Positions 44,359 through 54,100 of a stretch of 64,000 bases of DNA are shown one piece after another. Source of the DNA: Bacillus sp. AFS041924. Its GTDB lineage: Bacteria > Bacillota > Bacilli > Bacillales > Bacillaceae_G. The notes below the pieces were generated by a model. It had not been told where the DNA came from and made no database searches. It worked only from the letters and a program-made list of their open reading frames with translations. The stretch covers positions 14,143 to 78,142 of the forward strand of contig NZ_NULG01000017.1 of the NCBI RefSeq assembly GCF_002577195.1, in the 5' to 3' direction. Both the position numbers and the translations under genes were made by a program. How positions within the stretch are numbered: the first letter of the stretch is position 1; every line of letters begins with the position of its first letter.

Positions 44359-45156
44359 GTGACCATCATCGAATCAAAACAAGATGTCATATTGTGCTTA
44401 AAAGATCTAAAAAAAGACTATGGCGCAAAATCAGTTTTAAAAGGGATTGATTTAACTGTTAATCGTGGGCAAATTATCGGCTATATTGGTCCAAACGGAG
44501 CAGGTAAAAGCACAACTATTAAAATATTGTTAGGTCTAGAAGGAGAATACACCGGTAAGGTCGAGGTTTTTGGAGAGGAAATCAGTGATCAAAATATTGA
44601 ATTCAAGAAAAAAATAGGCTATGTACCTGAAATAGCTGAACTTTACGATAATCTTACAGCAAGAGAGTACTTAACCTTCGTGGGTGAGCTATATGGGCTG
44701 GATTTTGATGAAGCTGATGAGAAAGCAATGAAGTTAATGAAGGTCTTTGGGATGGAGGAAGTTTATTTATCCAGAATTGCATCTTTTTCAAAAGGGATGA
44801 GGCAAAAAGTCCTAATCATTTCAAGTTTAATACATAACCCCGACCTTCTATTTTTGGATGAGCCACTTAGTGGGCTCGATGCAAACAGTGTAATGGTATT
44901 TAAAGAAATATTAGCCATACTCGCAACTAACGGTAAAACGATCTTCTACTCATCCCATATTATGGATGTAGTTGAGAAAATAAGTAATCGTATTATTCTG
45001 ATTAATGATGGTAAGATCGTTGCCGATGGTAGTTTTAAAGAATTAAAAGAGCAAAATGAAGAAGGTACATTGGAACAGATCTTCAATCAGCTTACAGGGT
45101 TTAATGAACATCAAGCTTTAGCTGAGGAATTCGTATCCATTGTAAAAGGGGGATAA
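44359..45156 (+). CDS. ABC transporter ATP-binding protein
   Basis: This encodes 265 residues. Walker A is 'GPNGAGKSTT', the signature 'FSKGMRQKVLI' and Walker B 'LLFLDEPLSGLDA'. The start is uncertain: the GTG at 44359 has no ribosome binding site in front, because the only Shine-Dalgarno-like AGGTGA overlaps the GTG itself. That site would be placed for an ATC codon at 44365 or 44368. The partner is the permease encoded two bases downstream. The substrate is unknown. Confidence 0.85.
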   Translation: MTIIESKQDVILCLKDLKKDYGAKSVLKGIDLTVNRGQIIGYIGPNGAGKSTTIKILLGLEGEYTGKVEVFGEEISDQNIEFKKKIGYVPEIAELYDNLTAREYLTFVGELYGLDFDEADEKAMKLMKVFGMEEVYLSRIASFSKGMRQKVLIISSLIHNPDLLFLDEPLSGLDANSVMVFKEILAILATNGKTIFYSSHIMDVVEKISNRIILINDGKIVADGSFKELKEQNEEGTLEQIFNQLTGFNEHQALAEEFVSIVKGG

Positions 45157-45158
45157 TT

Positions 45159-46793
45159 GTGAAAGATTTCCCTATGTTAAAAATCTTAGACTTATTTCGA
45201 CCACTATTTGAACTATTTGGTGTTGAGTATCCAATCATGCGGAAAATAGTAGCAGTGAAATTGACAATGGATAGTCGAAGGACTCCGACAATTTTTAATC
45301 AAAACAAAAAGAAAAAGCACAATGACGAAGACAATGGCATTCTAAAATCTTTAGGAATGTATGCATTACTTAGCATCTTCTTTATTCCGGTGGTCATTAT
45401 GGGAAAAGGTTATATATACCAAATGAGTGCTTTTTTTGGAATAGTCATGTTCCTCGTAATGACATCAATGATTTCGGATTTTTCCAATGTTTTACTTGAT
45501 ATTAAAGACAAAGGCATTCTTCATACGAAACCGATTAGAAAAAAGACTATTACCGCAGCAAAAGCGATACATATTTCAATCTATCTTTTATTAATAACTA
45601 CGGCTTTAACAGCATTACCTATAATAGTTGGCACATTTAGGCACGGGGTATTATTCTTCCTATTATCCATATTAGAGCTACTTCTTGTGAACTTATTTAT
45701 AGTTGTATTAACCTCGATGATTTATTATTTCATATTACGATTTTTTGATGGTGAAAAGTTAAAGGATATTATTAATTATGTTCAAATAGCATTATCTATT
45801 TCAATCGCAGTAGGGTACCAGCTTGTAGGAAGAGCATTTAGCTTTGTTAATATGGATTTCTCTTTCTCGCCAAGTTGGTGGCAATTTCTAATACCACCTA
45901 TTTGGTTTGGAGCTCCGTTTGAGATGATTTTAAATCATGACACTAACCCATATTTTATCGCATTTTCAATTTTAGCGATCATCATCCCTATTATTGCAAT
46001 CTGGGTATATAATCTGATGATGCCGTCCTTTGAGAAAAATCTTCAAAAATTAACAAATAATAGTGGCAAAAACAGACAAAAGGATAATAAGTTAAAAAAA
46101 TGGGTGACCAATGTAATTTGTAGTAGTAAAGAGGAAAGGGTATTTTATAGATTTGCAGATAATATGATGCGTAACGAGAGAGAATTTCGTCTTAAGGTTT
46201 ATCCATCATTAGGACTCTCGATCGTACTTCCATTTGTATTTCTATTTAATCAACTACAAATCTATTCCTATCATCAATTAGTTACAAGTAAAAGTTTTTT
46301 AACAATCTATACCTCATGTCTTATAATCCCTAATGCAATTGCAATGCTAAAATATTCCGGGAAATATAAGGGTGCTTGGATATACAAAACAGCACCTGTA
46401 TCCAATCTTGCTCCATTATATAGTGCAACGTTAAAAGTATTTATTACAAACCTATATTTTCCTGTCTATTTTGTATTAAGTTTAATTTTTATTGGCATTT
46501 TTGGCATTAAAATTATTCCAGATATTTTAGTTACTTTCGTAAGTTCTATTTTATATACGGTTATTTGCTCGAATTATCTTAAAGGAACTTTGCCATTTTC
46601 GGAGTCATTTGAAGATGCCCAACAAAGTGCTGGGATTAAAATAATAGTTGCCTTATTATTTGGTGGAATTTTAGCTTTAATTCACTGGGGGGTAACTTTT
46701 ATACCATTTGGCGTACCGATCTATTTTATATTGTTAATTTTTACGACATTCTTTTCATGGAAACATGCCTATAAGACTATTTGGGATTTTTAA
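45159..46793 (+). CDS. Large ABC exporter permease
   Basis: This encodes 544 residues from a GTG with AAAGGGGG six bases upstream. About ten to twelve hydrophobic helices lie in two halves, separated by a basic cytoplasmic region (about 290-340, 'NNSGKNRQKDNKLKKW', 'SSKEERVFYRFADNMMRNE'). It looks like the 'putative ABC exporter' permeases of Firmicutes that pair with a single ATPase. Substrate unknown. Confidence 0.75.
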   Translation: MKDFPMLKILDLFRPLFELFGVEYPIMRKIVAVKLTMDSRRTPTIFNQNKKKKHNDEDNGILKSLGMYALLSIFFIPVVIMGKGYIYQMSAFFGIVMFLVMTSMISDFSNVLLDIKDKGILHTKPIRKKTITAAKAIHISIYLLLITTALTALPIIVGTFRHGVLFFLLSILELLLVNLFIVVLTSMIYYFILRFFDGEKLKDIINYVQIALSISIAVGYQLVGRAFSFVNMDFSFSPSWWQFLIPPIWFGAPFEMILNHDTNPYFIAFSILAIIIPIIAIWVYNLMMPSFEKNLQKLTNNSGKNRQKDNKLKKWVTNVICSSKEERVFYRFADNMMRNEREFRLKVYPSLGLSIVLPFVFLFNQLQIYSYHQLVTSKSFLTIYTSCLIIPNAIAMLKYSGKYKGAWIYKTAPVSNLAPLYSATLKVFITNLYFPVYFVLSLIFIGIFGIKIIPDILVTFVSSILYTVICSNYLKGTLPFSESFEDAQQSAGIKIIVALLFGGILALIHWGVTFIPFGVPIYFILLIFTTFFSWKHAYKTIWDF

Positions 46794-46817
46794 AACCAAG
46801 TATATTAGTTTATTAAT

Positions 46818-46848
46818 AAAGTAGAAAGCACTATTCTTTCTACTTTTT
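46818..46848 (+). terminator. Terminator after the ABC exporter
   Basis: AAAGTAGAAAG (46818-46828) pairs perfectly with CTTTCTACTTT (46836-46846). Confidence 0.85.
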
Positions 46849-47015
46849 AATTTAAGTTAAAATGGTCCTTAAAAGTTCTTTAAGTATTGCATACGATTTG
46901 CCACTAGTTTCTTGGGTAAATAATGACTAAGCAATTTAATAGTACTTTTTAATTAATTGGGATAATATGGGAGAGTAACTTAGATTAAATAAAAAGTTGT
47001 GAAAGGACGTTGACC

Positions 47016-48038
47016 ATGTCAAATTTATTCCAACCATTTAAATGTAAAGGATTAGAATTAAAAAATCGTGTAGTTATGCCACCTATGTGTCAATATTCAG
47101 TTCATCTAAAAGATGGAATTCCTACTGATTGGCATTTCATTCATTACACTAGCCGTGCAATCGGGGGAACTGGTTTAATTATTATCGAGATGACAAATGT
47201 TGAAGATCGTGGACGTATATCGGATTTTTGCTTAGGAATTTGGAGTGATGACCATATACCAGCATTTAAACGTATTATTGATGAATGTCATAAATATGGT
47301 GCAAAAGTTGCGATTCAGATTGCTCACGCAGGGCGTAAAGCTGAAGGTGCTCCAAAACCAGTATCTTCTTCACCAATCGCTTTTAATGAAAAATCAAAAA
47401 CCCCACATGAATTAACTACTTTAGAAGTTAAAGAAATGGTTGAAAAGTTCAAAAAAGGTGTAGAACGCGCGGTTCTTGCTGGTGTAGATACAGTTGAACT
47501 TCATGGAGCACATGGATATCTAATTCACCAATTTGCATCGGCTTATACAAATCATAGAACAGATGAATATGGTCAAGATAAATTTTTATTCGGAAAAGAA
47601 GTCATTAAAGCTGCAAAAAGCGTAATGCCTGCAGATATGCCACTAATTATGCGAATCTCTGCATTAGAATATGTGGATGGAGGCTATGGTCTAGATTATT
47701 CTGTAGAAATGGCTAAAGCATTCCGAGATGCAGGAGTCGATCTATTCCATATTTCTTCTGGCGGTGAAGGGCCAATTGGTTCAGGAGGAAGACCTGGATC
47801 ACATCCTGGATACCAAGTTAAATTGGCTGAACAAATAAAACAAGAGGTAGAAGTTCCTGTAATTGCTGTAGGAAAATTAGATGATGCTAACTTAGCAGAA
47901 GCTGTACTTGGCAATCAAGAAGCTGATTTAATCGCTGTTGGTCGTGGTATGTTAAGTAATCCATATTGGGCAAATGAGGCTTCAATACTTCTTGAAGGAA
48001 AACCTTTGACGCCAAAACCATATGAAAGAGCATATTAA
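47016..48038 (+). CDS. namA: NADPH dehydrogenase NamA (old yellow enzyme family)
   Basis: About 340 residues. AAAGGA eight bases before the ATG at 47016 sets the start, and the TTG at 47010 is ignored. The (beta-alpha)8 barrel of YqjM-type ene-reductases is clear: 'LKNRVVMPPMCQYSV' with the Cys that tunes FMN, 'QIAHAGRKAE', 'ELHGAHGYLIHQFASAYTNH', 'RTDEYG' and 'LIAVGRGMLSNPYW'. It reduces activated alkenes and nitro compounds with NADPH and is linked to detoxification and oxidative stress. It is monocistronic. Confidence 0.94.
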   Translation: MSNLFQPFKCKGLELKNRVVMPPMCQYSVHLKDGIPTDWHFIHYTSRAIGGTGLIIIEMTNVEDRGRISDFCLGIWSDDHIPAFKRIIDECHKYGAKVAIQIAHAGRKAEGAPKPVSSSPIAFNEKSKTPHELTTLEVKEMVEKFKKGVERAVLAGVDTVELHGAHGYLIHQFASAYTNHRTDEYGQDKFLFGKEVIKAAKSVMPADMPLIMRISALEYVDGGYGLDYSVEMAKAFRDAGVDLFHISSGGEGPIGSGGRPGSHPGYQVKLAEQIKQEVEVPVIAVGKLDDANLAEAVLGNQEADLIAVGRGMLSNPYWANEASILLEGKPLTPKPYERAY

Positions 48039-48050
48039 AAGTAAGATAGA

Positions 48051-48083
48051 AAAAGTACGCAGATTGTAAAAGCGTACTTTTTT
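48051..48083 (+). terminator. Terminator after namA
   Basis: AAAAGTACGC (48051-48060) pairs perfectly with GCGTACTTTT (48072-48081). Confidence 0.85.
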
Positions 48084-48098
48084 GCATTCTATGAAATT

Positions 48099-48129
48099 AA
48101 AAAAAGATCTTGAATGGTTACAAGACCTT
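48099..48129 (-). terminator. Terminator of the formate/nitrite transporter gene
   Basis: On the minus strand AAGGTCTTG (48129-48121) pairs with CAAGATCTT (48112-48104) with one G-T pair, then a T run. It overlaps the end of the gene. Confidence 0.75.
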
Positions 48130-48928
48130 ATTTTGTCTCTATTTCATTAAAAAATGGTTTGTTAGCAAAATAATACATGATCGCCATCATAAATTCTCCA
48201 CCAATCAGATTTCCAATTGTAACAGGAATTAGATTGCGAACCATTCCTGAAATCGAAATAGTGTCAGAGTGATCGATTACTAGTGCAATTGCAAAAGAGC
48301 ACATATTGGCAATACTGTGTTCATAACCAGACATAAAAAAACAAAAAACAAAAAGCATCATGGCAGTGATCTTTGTTCCATTCTCTGTTTCTCCAAAGGA
48401 CATTGGGATAAAAAATGCAAGGCACACAAGCCAATTACATAAGATACCTCTAGCAAATAAATGAAAAATGGGATTATGTATTTTATGCTCGACTACGGAT
48501 AAAAGAAAAGCACTCGAGTTTTGCGCCTCAAAAAGCCCAGTAGTATAAATGATTATTGCAAACAAGCAAGCACCTAAAACATTGCCAATATAACTGTAGA
48601 TTAAGAGCTCAAAGACCTTTGGCCACTTCATTCGACCTCTTAATGCAGCATATGTATAATAAAAGGTATTTCCAGTAAAAAGATCTCCTCCACCATACCA
48701 GATCAACACGATGGCTGCTCCAAATGTTAAAGCTGCAATAGGGTAAGCAACTGGAGAATTAACTAAGAAAAACCCGTTTCCTGTTTTGAAAGCTACCATT
48801 ACACCGAATCCAATAAACATACTTGCAAGCATACTTCTTAAAACGTAGCGGAGATGGCTTTGTTCAAATATTTTTAATTTTTTTAAAGCTAATTTTTCTA
48901 CTTCTAACAGTGGTTTAATTTCCATCAT
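48128..48928 (-). CDS. Formate/nitrite transporter (FNT) family channel
   Basis: This encodes 266 residues with six membrane helices. GGGGTGAT precedes tandem ATGs on the minus strand. FNT text includes 'YGGGDLFTGNTFYYTYAALR', 'NWLVCLAFFIPMS' and 'GYEHSIANMCSFAIAL', which contains the conserved pore His of the second repeat. These pentameric channels pass formate, nitrite or hydrosulfide; which one is not decidable. It stands alone. Confidence 0.85.
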   Translation of the reverse strand: MMEIKPLLEVEKLALKKLKIFEQSHLRYVLRSMLASMFIGFGVMVAFKTGNGFFLVNSPVAYPIAALTFGAAIVLIWYGGGDLFTGNTFYYTYAALRGRMKWPKVFELLIYSYIGNVLGACLFAIIIYTTGLFEAQNSSAFLLSVVEHKIHNPIFHLFARGILCNWLVCLAFFIPMSFGETENGTKITAMMLFVFCFFMSGYEHSIANMCSFAIALVIDHSDTISISGMVRNLIPVTIGNLIGGEFMMAIMYYFANKPFFNEIETK

Positions 48929-49208
48929 ATCACCCCATGTTAATTTGCCATAAACGGATATGAAATATACGAATTCAATTTTTAAATAGAAAGAGAAAGA
49001 AAAATTTTACTAATAACAGCAAAACATATTTTCGTATTATGAGTGATTTTTAGTATAGTACGTTAAATCACGTACTTTATTTGAGAATTTTTGTGGTAAA
49101 ATTTAATTATTAACAATTTTCCGTATAATTAGATGGTCCCCTGATTAAAAAAATAAGGATCTTAAACTAATAATTGTAGAGATAGAATAGTACATTGGAG
49201 GGGTTATT

Positions 49209-49760
49209 TTGAAAGAAATTATTGTACGTCCATATACATTTGAGGATGCAGAAGCAAAGCTACAGTTACACATAGAAAATAAAGAACATTTTGAAAAATG
49301 GTCCCCTACACTAAGAAACGATGAATTTTACACAATTCAAGGACAAATGAAGAGTATAAAAGAGCACATGGAAAATAGTGCAGAAGATAGTAGACATGAT
49401 TTTGCGATTTTTATTAAAGAAGAGAATCATACACAGACTTTAATCGGAGAAGTACAGTTCATTTTCGTTACGAGAGGTCCGAAACAAAGTTGTATGGTAG
49501 GTTATCATATTGGAGAGAAATTTAATGGGCAAGGATATATGACAAAAGCTTTAAAAATTGCCTTCGAAGATTTAAAATTCCACCGAGTAACATCAGAAGT
49601 TAACCCAGAAAATTTAGGATCTATACGTGTACTTGAAAAGGTTGGCTTCGTGAAGGAAGGTTATTATAGAAAAAACTTAAAAATTAGAGATCAGTGGTAT
49701 GATCACGTTTGCTTCGCAATTTTAGAAGAAGAGTTTGCAGAACTGGTGGCTCAAAGTTAA
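49209..49760 (+). CDS. GNAT acetyltransferase, RimJ/RimL type
   Basis: This encodes 183 residues from a TTG with GGAGGGG upstream. The acetyl-CoA loop is 'NGQGYMTKALKIA' and the RimJ/L pattern 'HRVTSEVNPENLGSIRVLEK' then 'VGFVKEGYYRKNLKI' follows. The family acetylates N-terminal residues of ribosomal proteins or small amines; no specific substrate can be assigned. Confidence 0.85.
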   Translation: MKEIIVRPYTFEDAEAKLQLHIENKEHFEKWSPTLRNDEFYTIQGQMKSIKEHMENSAEDSRHDFAIFIKEENHTQTLIGEVQFIFVTRGPKQSCMVGYHIGEKFNGQGYMTKALKIAFEDLKFHRVTSEVNPENLGSIRVLEKVGFVKEGYYRKNLKIRDQWYDHVCFAILEEEFAELVAQS

Positions 49761-49784
49761 GTTTGGTTAATTAAAGAATAGATT

Positions 49785-49820
49785 AAAAAGATAAACAGCT
49801 TTTTTGTTTATCTTTTTTTG
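49785..49820 (+). terminator. Terminator after the acetyltransferase
   Basis: AAAAAGATAAACA (49785-49797) pairs perfectly with TGTTTATCTTTTT (49805-49817). Confidence 0.9.
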
Positions 49821-50263
49821 ATATAAGATCCTTATACAAAAAATCATCCTAAAAATGTTGCAATATAAACTCTAATTATTGCTAAAGAAATTAATGAATA
49901 TCGCCCCATGGAAAGCGAAATCCTGTAGTGGAAATCAACCCCATAGGGATCCCTTTACGGAAATTTAAAAGTGGTGAAATAAATCCTTTCTACTATAATT
50001 TTTGAGTTTGTTAAGAGCGTTTAATAAATAAGTAATACAAACTAGTCATTTGTAAAACTAAGCTTTTTCAGTGTTTTTACGACACGATTTTTAAATTGTC
50101 ATAAAATTTTACAATAAAAATAAAGGGAAATTGACGTATATCATCTAATTAGTTAGAAAGGGAGTTTTTAAACTCTCTTTTCTCTTTAGTGTTAGATACC
50201 GCATGTTGATTAATTTGTAAGATGCTCAAAGTAAAACAATGATGAAAAAAAGGAGTGGTAGGG
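49821..50263. other. Gene-free region with a repeat relic and a hairpin
   Basis: It holds a decayed Bacillaceae repeat (49902-49942), TTGACG at 50131-50136 that may be part of a promoter, and a hairpin around 50157-50183 (GGAGTTT with AAACTCT). No open frame has a ribosome binding site until 50264. Confidence 0.4.
49902..49942. repeat. Degenerate copy of a common Bacillaceae interspersed repeat
   Basis: The stretch contains GGAAAGCG, then CCTGTAGTGGAAATCAA. These blocks, their order and spacing recall the widespread Bacillaceae repeat with GGAAAGCG and GGAGTGGAAATCAA. The intervening bases are substituted, so this is an old relic. The assignment comes from memory of the repeat, not a search. 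Confidence 0.4.
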
Positions 50264-50554
50264 ATGAATTTCCACATTTTATCGGAAGAGAAAGAAAACC
50301 AAAACATTCATTATTACTGTATCGCTGCAGGTAGCCATCGCTACGACTTTGCTGTAATCTTTTCAGAAAAATTTCTTGGGAAAGCAATGGTGATCTCTAT
50401 TCAGAGTGGAAGAATGGTTTTACTATGTAGAGAAGATATTGACCACCCAGAACACTGGGATCAAAAGCTTGGAATTGCAACCGAAGACATCCCAGAACTT
50501 GAAATGTTTTTTCATTCTATTTTGGACCAACGAATTTTCAGTGATCAATATTAA
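50264..50554 (+). CDS. DUF3055/SAV0927-family protein
   Basis: About 96 residues. AAAAGGAG lies eight bases before the ATG at 50264. The pattern 'HRYDFAVIFSEKFLGKAMVI' then 'SIQSGRMVLLCREDI' matches the small Firmicutes DUF3055 (SAV0927) family as I know it. It is soluble with no signal peptide, and the function is unknown. It is monocistronic with its own terminator. Confidence 0.7.
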   Translation: MNFHILSEEKENQNIHYYCIAAGSHRYDFAVIFSEKFLGKAMVISIQSGRMVLLCREDIDHPEHWDQKLGIATEDIPELEMFFHSILDQRIFSDQY

Positions 50555-50560
50555 AAATAT

Positions 50561-50593
50561 GAGGGTCTCCAAATTATTGGAGACTCTTTTATT
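50561..50593 (+). terminator. Terminator after the DUF3055 gene
   Basis: GGTCTCCAA (about 50564-50572) pairs with TTGGAGACT (50577-50585), followed by T-rich sequence. Confidence 0.8.
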
Positions 50594-51146
50594 TTTTAGT
50601 CATAAAAAAACACAATCTAATTTTACCAATAATCCTCTACAAATATTAAATATGTATTTGCCAGGGGATAAAGCGGTTTGTCATTAGCATGTATATAAAT
50701 AAACAGTTTAATAAAAATAAATAAATTGAATATTTAATTTTATTTTAAAATGGCATTAAATAACTTAATCTATCAATTAGGGGGTTATTCTAAAATCCAA
50801 TTCTTTCTTTCTACTTAAACATGAGTAATTACACTTGTTTTATTATTTAATTTATGTGTAAATAGACCTCTAAAATTGCCGATTATATAAATTATTAAAT
50901 TCTAAAGTTCTATTTTCTCATAAAGTAAAAGGTATTATTATGTGTTTACTAGAAAATAATTCCATATAGAAAGGAGAAATATGAAATTGGAAGATAGAAG
51001 CCTTATGTAACTTCATATAAATTAAATCGATTTGGTTTCATTTATTATTAAACCTTAAAGTTTCATAGGGTTGATAAATGAGTAATTGTTACATAAGTGA
51101 GTTATTAGTTATTTTCTATTAATCTTTTATAAAAAGGGGCGCAACA
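50594..51146. other. Long upstream region of the subtilase gene with a nine-codon leader frame
   Basis: The region is very AT-rich. At 50981-51010 a nine-codon frame (MKLEDRSLM) follows AAGGAG by four bases, and GGTTT-N11-AAACC at about 51035-51055 can form a small hairpin after it. No larger gene is supported. Confidence 0.4.
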
Positions 51147-54100
51147 ATGAAGAAAAAAAATTATTTAGCAATACCTGTATCAACAATGCTGTTATTTTCA
51201 AGTATTTATACTGGGACTGTTCAAGCAGCTTCAGTAACAGGTGCTAATAGCACAGCAGTTGCTAATCAGGTAAACTCTGGGAAAAATCTTAGAAAAAGTC
51301 AAATGAAGGAAGTACCGAAAGCTAGCAAAAAGGTACTCCCTAAAAAAGCTGAATCAAAAATTGAGACAAAATTAAGAGATAAATTAAAAGGTAAAGAGTC
51401 ACTAACTAAACATAATTATCAAACTGGTGAATTAGTTGTTAAATATAAAAAGAAAACGACTACTGGGGAAATCTCTTCATTTCAGAAAAAGTACTCTTTA
51501 AAGCCTTCTAAGAAATTAAAGTCGCTAAATGCTGAGGTAGTAAAAATACCATTAGGTGAAAGCACTAGTGAGTACATAAGTAAACTTAAAAAAGATTCAA
51601 ATGTTGAATCCGTACAACCAAACTACAAATATTATGCTTCTGATTTCAATAATACTGTTAACTATTATGATCAATTATGGGGATTAAATAATACAGGACA
51701 AACGATTAATGATAGTCAAGGTTTAAAGGATATTGATGTAGATGCACCTGAAAGCTGGGGAAATTATGGATCAAAGCTAGCAAATCAGGGAGCGCAAGTT
51801 GTAGTTGGTGTAATTGATTCGGGTATTGATATTAACCATCCAGATTTAGCTGGTAAAATTTGGACAAATACAAAAGAAATTCCTGATAATAAAATTGATG
51901 ATGATCACAACGGTTATGTTGACGATGTAAATGGTTGGGATTTTTATAATCATGATAACACAGTTTATGATGCACTTGATGGAGATGAACATGGTACGCA
52001 TGTTTCTGGGACAATAGCTGGAGCTTTAGAAGGAAAAACTACAAACGACAATAAAGGTGTTGTCGGTATTGCTCCAAACGTTAAAATTTTACCGTTAAAA
52101 TTCATTGGTCCTGATGGTGGAACATCTGCAGATGCAATCGAGGCTATTGAATACGCAAAAAGTATGGGAGTTAAAATTACAAATAACAGTTGGGGCGGCG
52201 ATGAATACGACCCATTACTGAAAGATGCAATTGAGAATTCTCAAAGCTTGTTTGTAGCCGCTGCAGGCAATGAAGGATGGGATAATGATGAAGGTGGCTC
52301 TTATCCAGCGAGTTTTGATAGTGCTAATATACTATCAGTTGCTGCTGTTGATAACAAAGGTAACCTAGCATCTTTCTCAAACTATGGCGCAGAATCAGTT
52401 GATGTTGCTGCACCTGGTGTAGACATTTTAAGTTCGGTACCGAAATATCCAGTCGATGAAATTACTTCAGCATTGAAAATTGGTCAAGCTGGAGCATCAG
52501 CAGAAATTAATAGTGGCAGTTATAAGGCGATCTTTGATGGTATTGGGTATGAAAAGATAACTTCTGAAACTGAAAGACAAGATGCTTTTAACAAAGCATT
52601 AAATTATTTAGATTTAGATCCAACCAAAAAAATATTACTTGTTCAAGATGATGAAAATGATCTTGCAGACATGTTAAAAGACATTCCTGAGCTTTCTAAA
52701 ATCTTTAAAAACTATCTGCCAACATATCAAACACTGTTGGATGGCTATAAACTAGAAGATAATACGGTTACGATTAGTTCCGAAAAGTCTTTATCTGATT
52801 CTATGGACATTAATAAATTATCATCATACGATGCAGTTGTTTGGTTTACAGGAAATGCTATTGGATTTAACTCTGAAGAAGGTACTACTTTAACAAAATC
52901 AGATACAGATGCGTTAAAAAATTACTTAACGAATGGTGGTAAATTACTACTATCTGGTGTTAATGTTCTATCTGGACAAGAGAAATCATCACTTGTAAAG
53001 GATACTTTACATTTAAATGTTTACTCTGATATGGGTCCAAGTTTGAATGTTGAAGGATTGGCTGATGGAATCTATAAAAATACTAATTATGCTGTAAATA
53101 GATTTGATCTACCTTACTACATTGCTGATTATGTTCAATCAAATGATTCAAAAACGACGTATATAAATACTAAGTATGTTTCTGATTATTCACAAGCATA
53201 TGACTATTATAGTGGAACATCTATGGCGACTCCTCATACAACGGGAACTGCTGCTCTTTTATTAGGTTTAAATCCGAATATGTCACCAGAGATGCTAAAA
53301 TTATATACAAGTGCAAAAGGAACAAAATTAAATTCACTAAAAGAACTTGTAGGCACTGGAAAAATTGTTAAAGCAAAAGATCTAGATAGCTTTGATGATA
53401 ATGACACACCAGGTGTTCCTTTAGATAAGAGTGTATTAAATGGAAGCTTAAAATTAACAAATGATCATAACAATGATAAAAACGATGTTTATGCAGTGTC
53501 TTTAAAAGAAGGACAAGGCATTACATTCTCATTAAATGGTCAAGCAGGTAGCGATTTTGACTTATATGTATATGATGAATCAACCGAAAGCGTAAATAAT
53601 AAGAATGGAATGGTTGCATACTCAGAGAATGAAAATTCATCAAATGAAACGATAAAGTTTGTTGCTCCTAATACAGGAATTTATTTTGTAAATGTTTACG
53701 ACTACAAAGGTGCTGGTAACTATAAACTTTACACAGGTAATTTCGGTGGAACGTATGAAGATGATTCTAGTTCATTGACTTACAACGGTGAGTGGATGCC
53801 AGTATTTAATCCGCAACTTTCTGGACAAATGGCAGGTGTCCTAAATTCTTCAGGAGACGTTAATTTTACGTTTGTTGGGTATAGCATTGAATGGCAAGGT
53901 TTTAAAGATCCTTCTCAAGGAATTGCCGATGTTTATATAGACGGCAAAAAAGTAACATCAAAATCGCTTTATAATGCTACTTTTAAATCAAAACAAAGCA
54001 TCTTTAAACAAGATTTTACAACTTATGGTACACACTCTATCAAAATTGTGTGGACTGGAAACAACGACCCTGCTGCAAGAAAATCTGCTACAGGAATCAA

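Noticed and set aside
50406-50687. 93-codon frame overlapping the DUF3055 gene
   Set aside because: It is out of frame, lacks a ribosome binding site and reads through the DUF3055 terminator.
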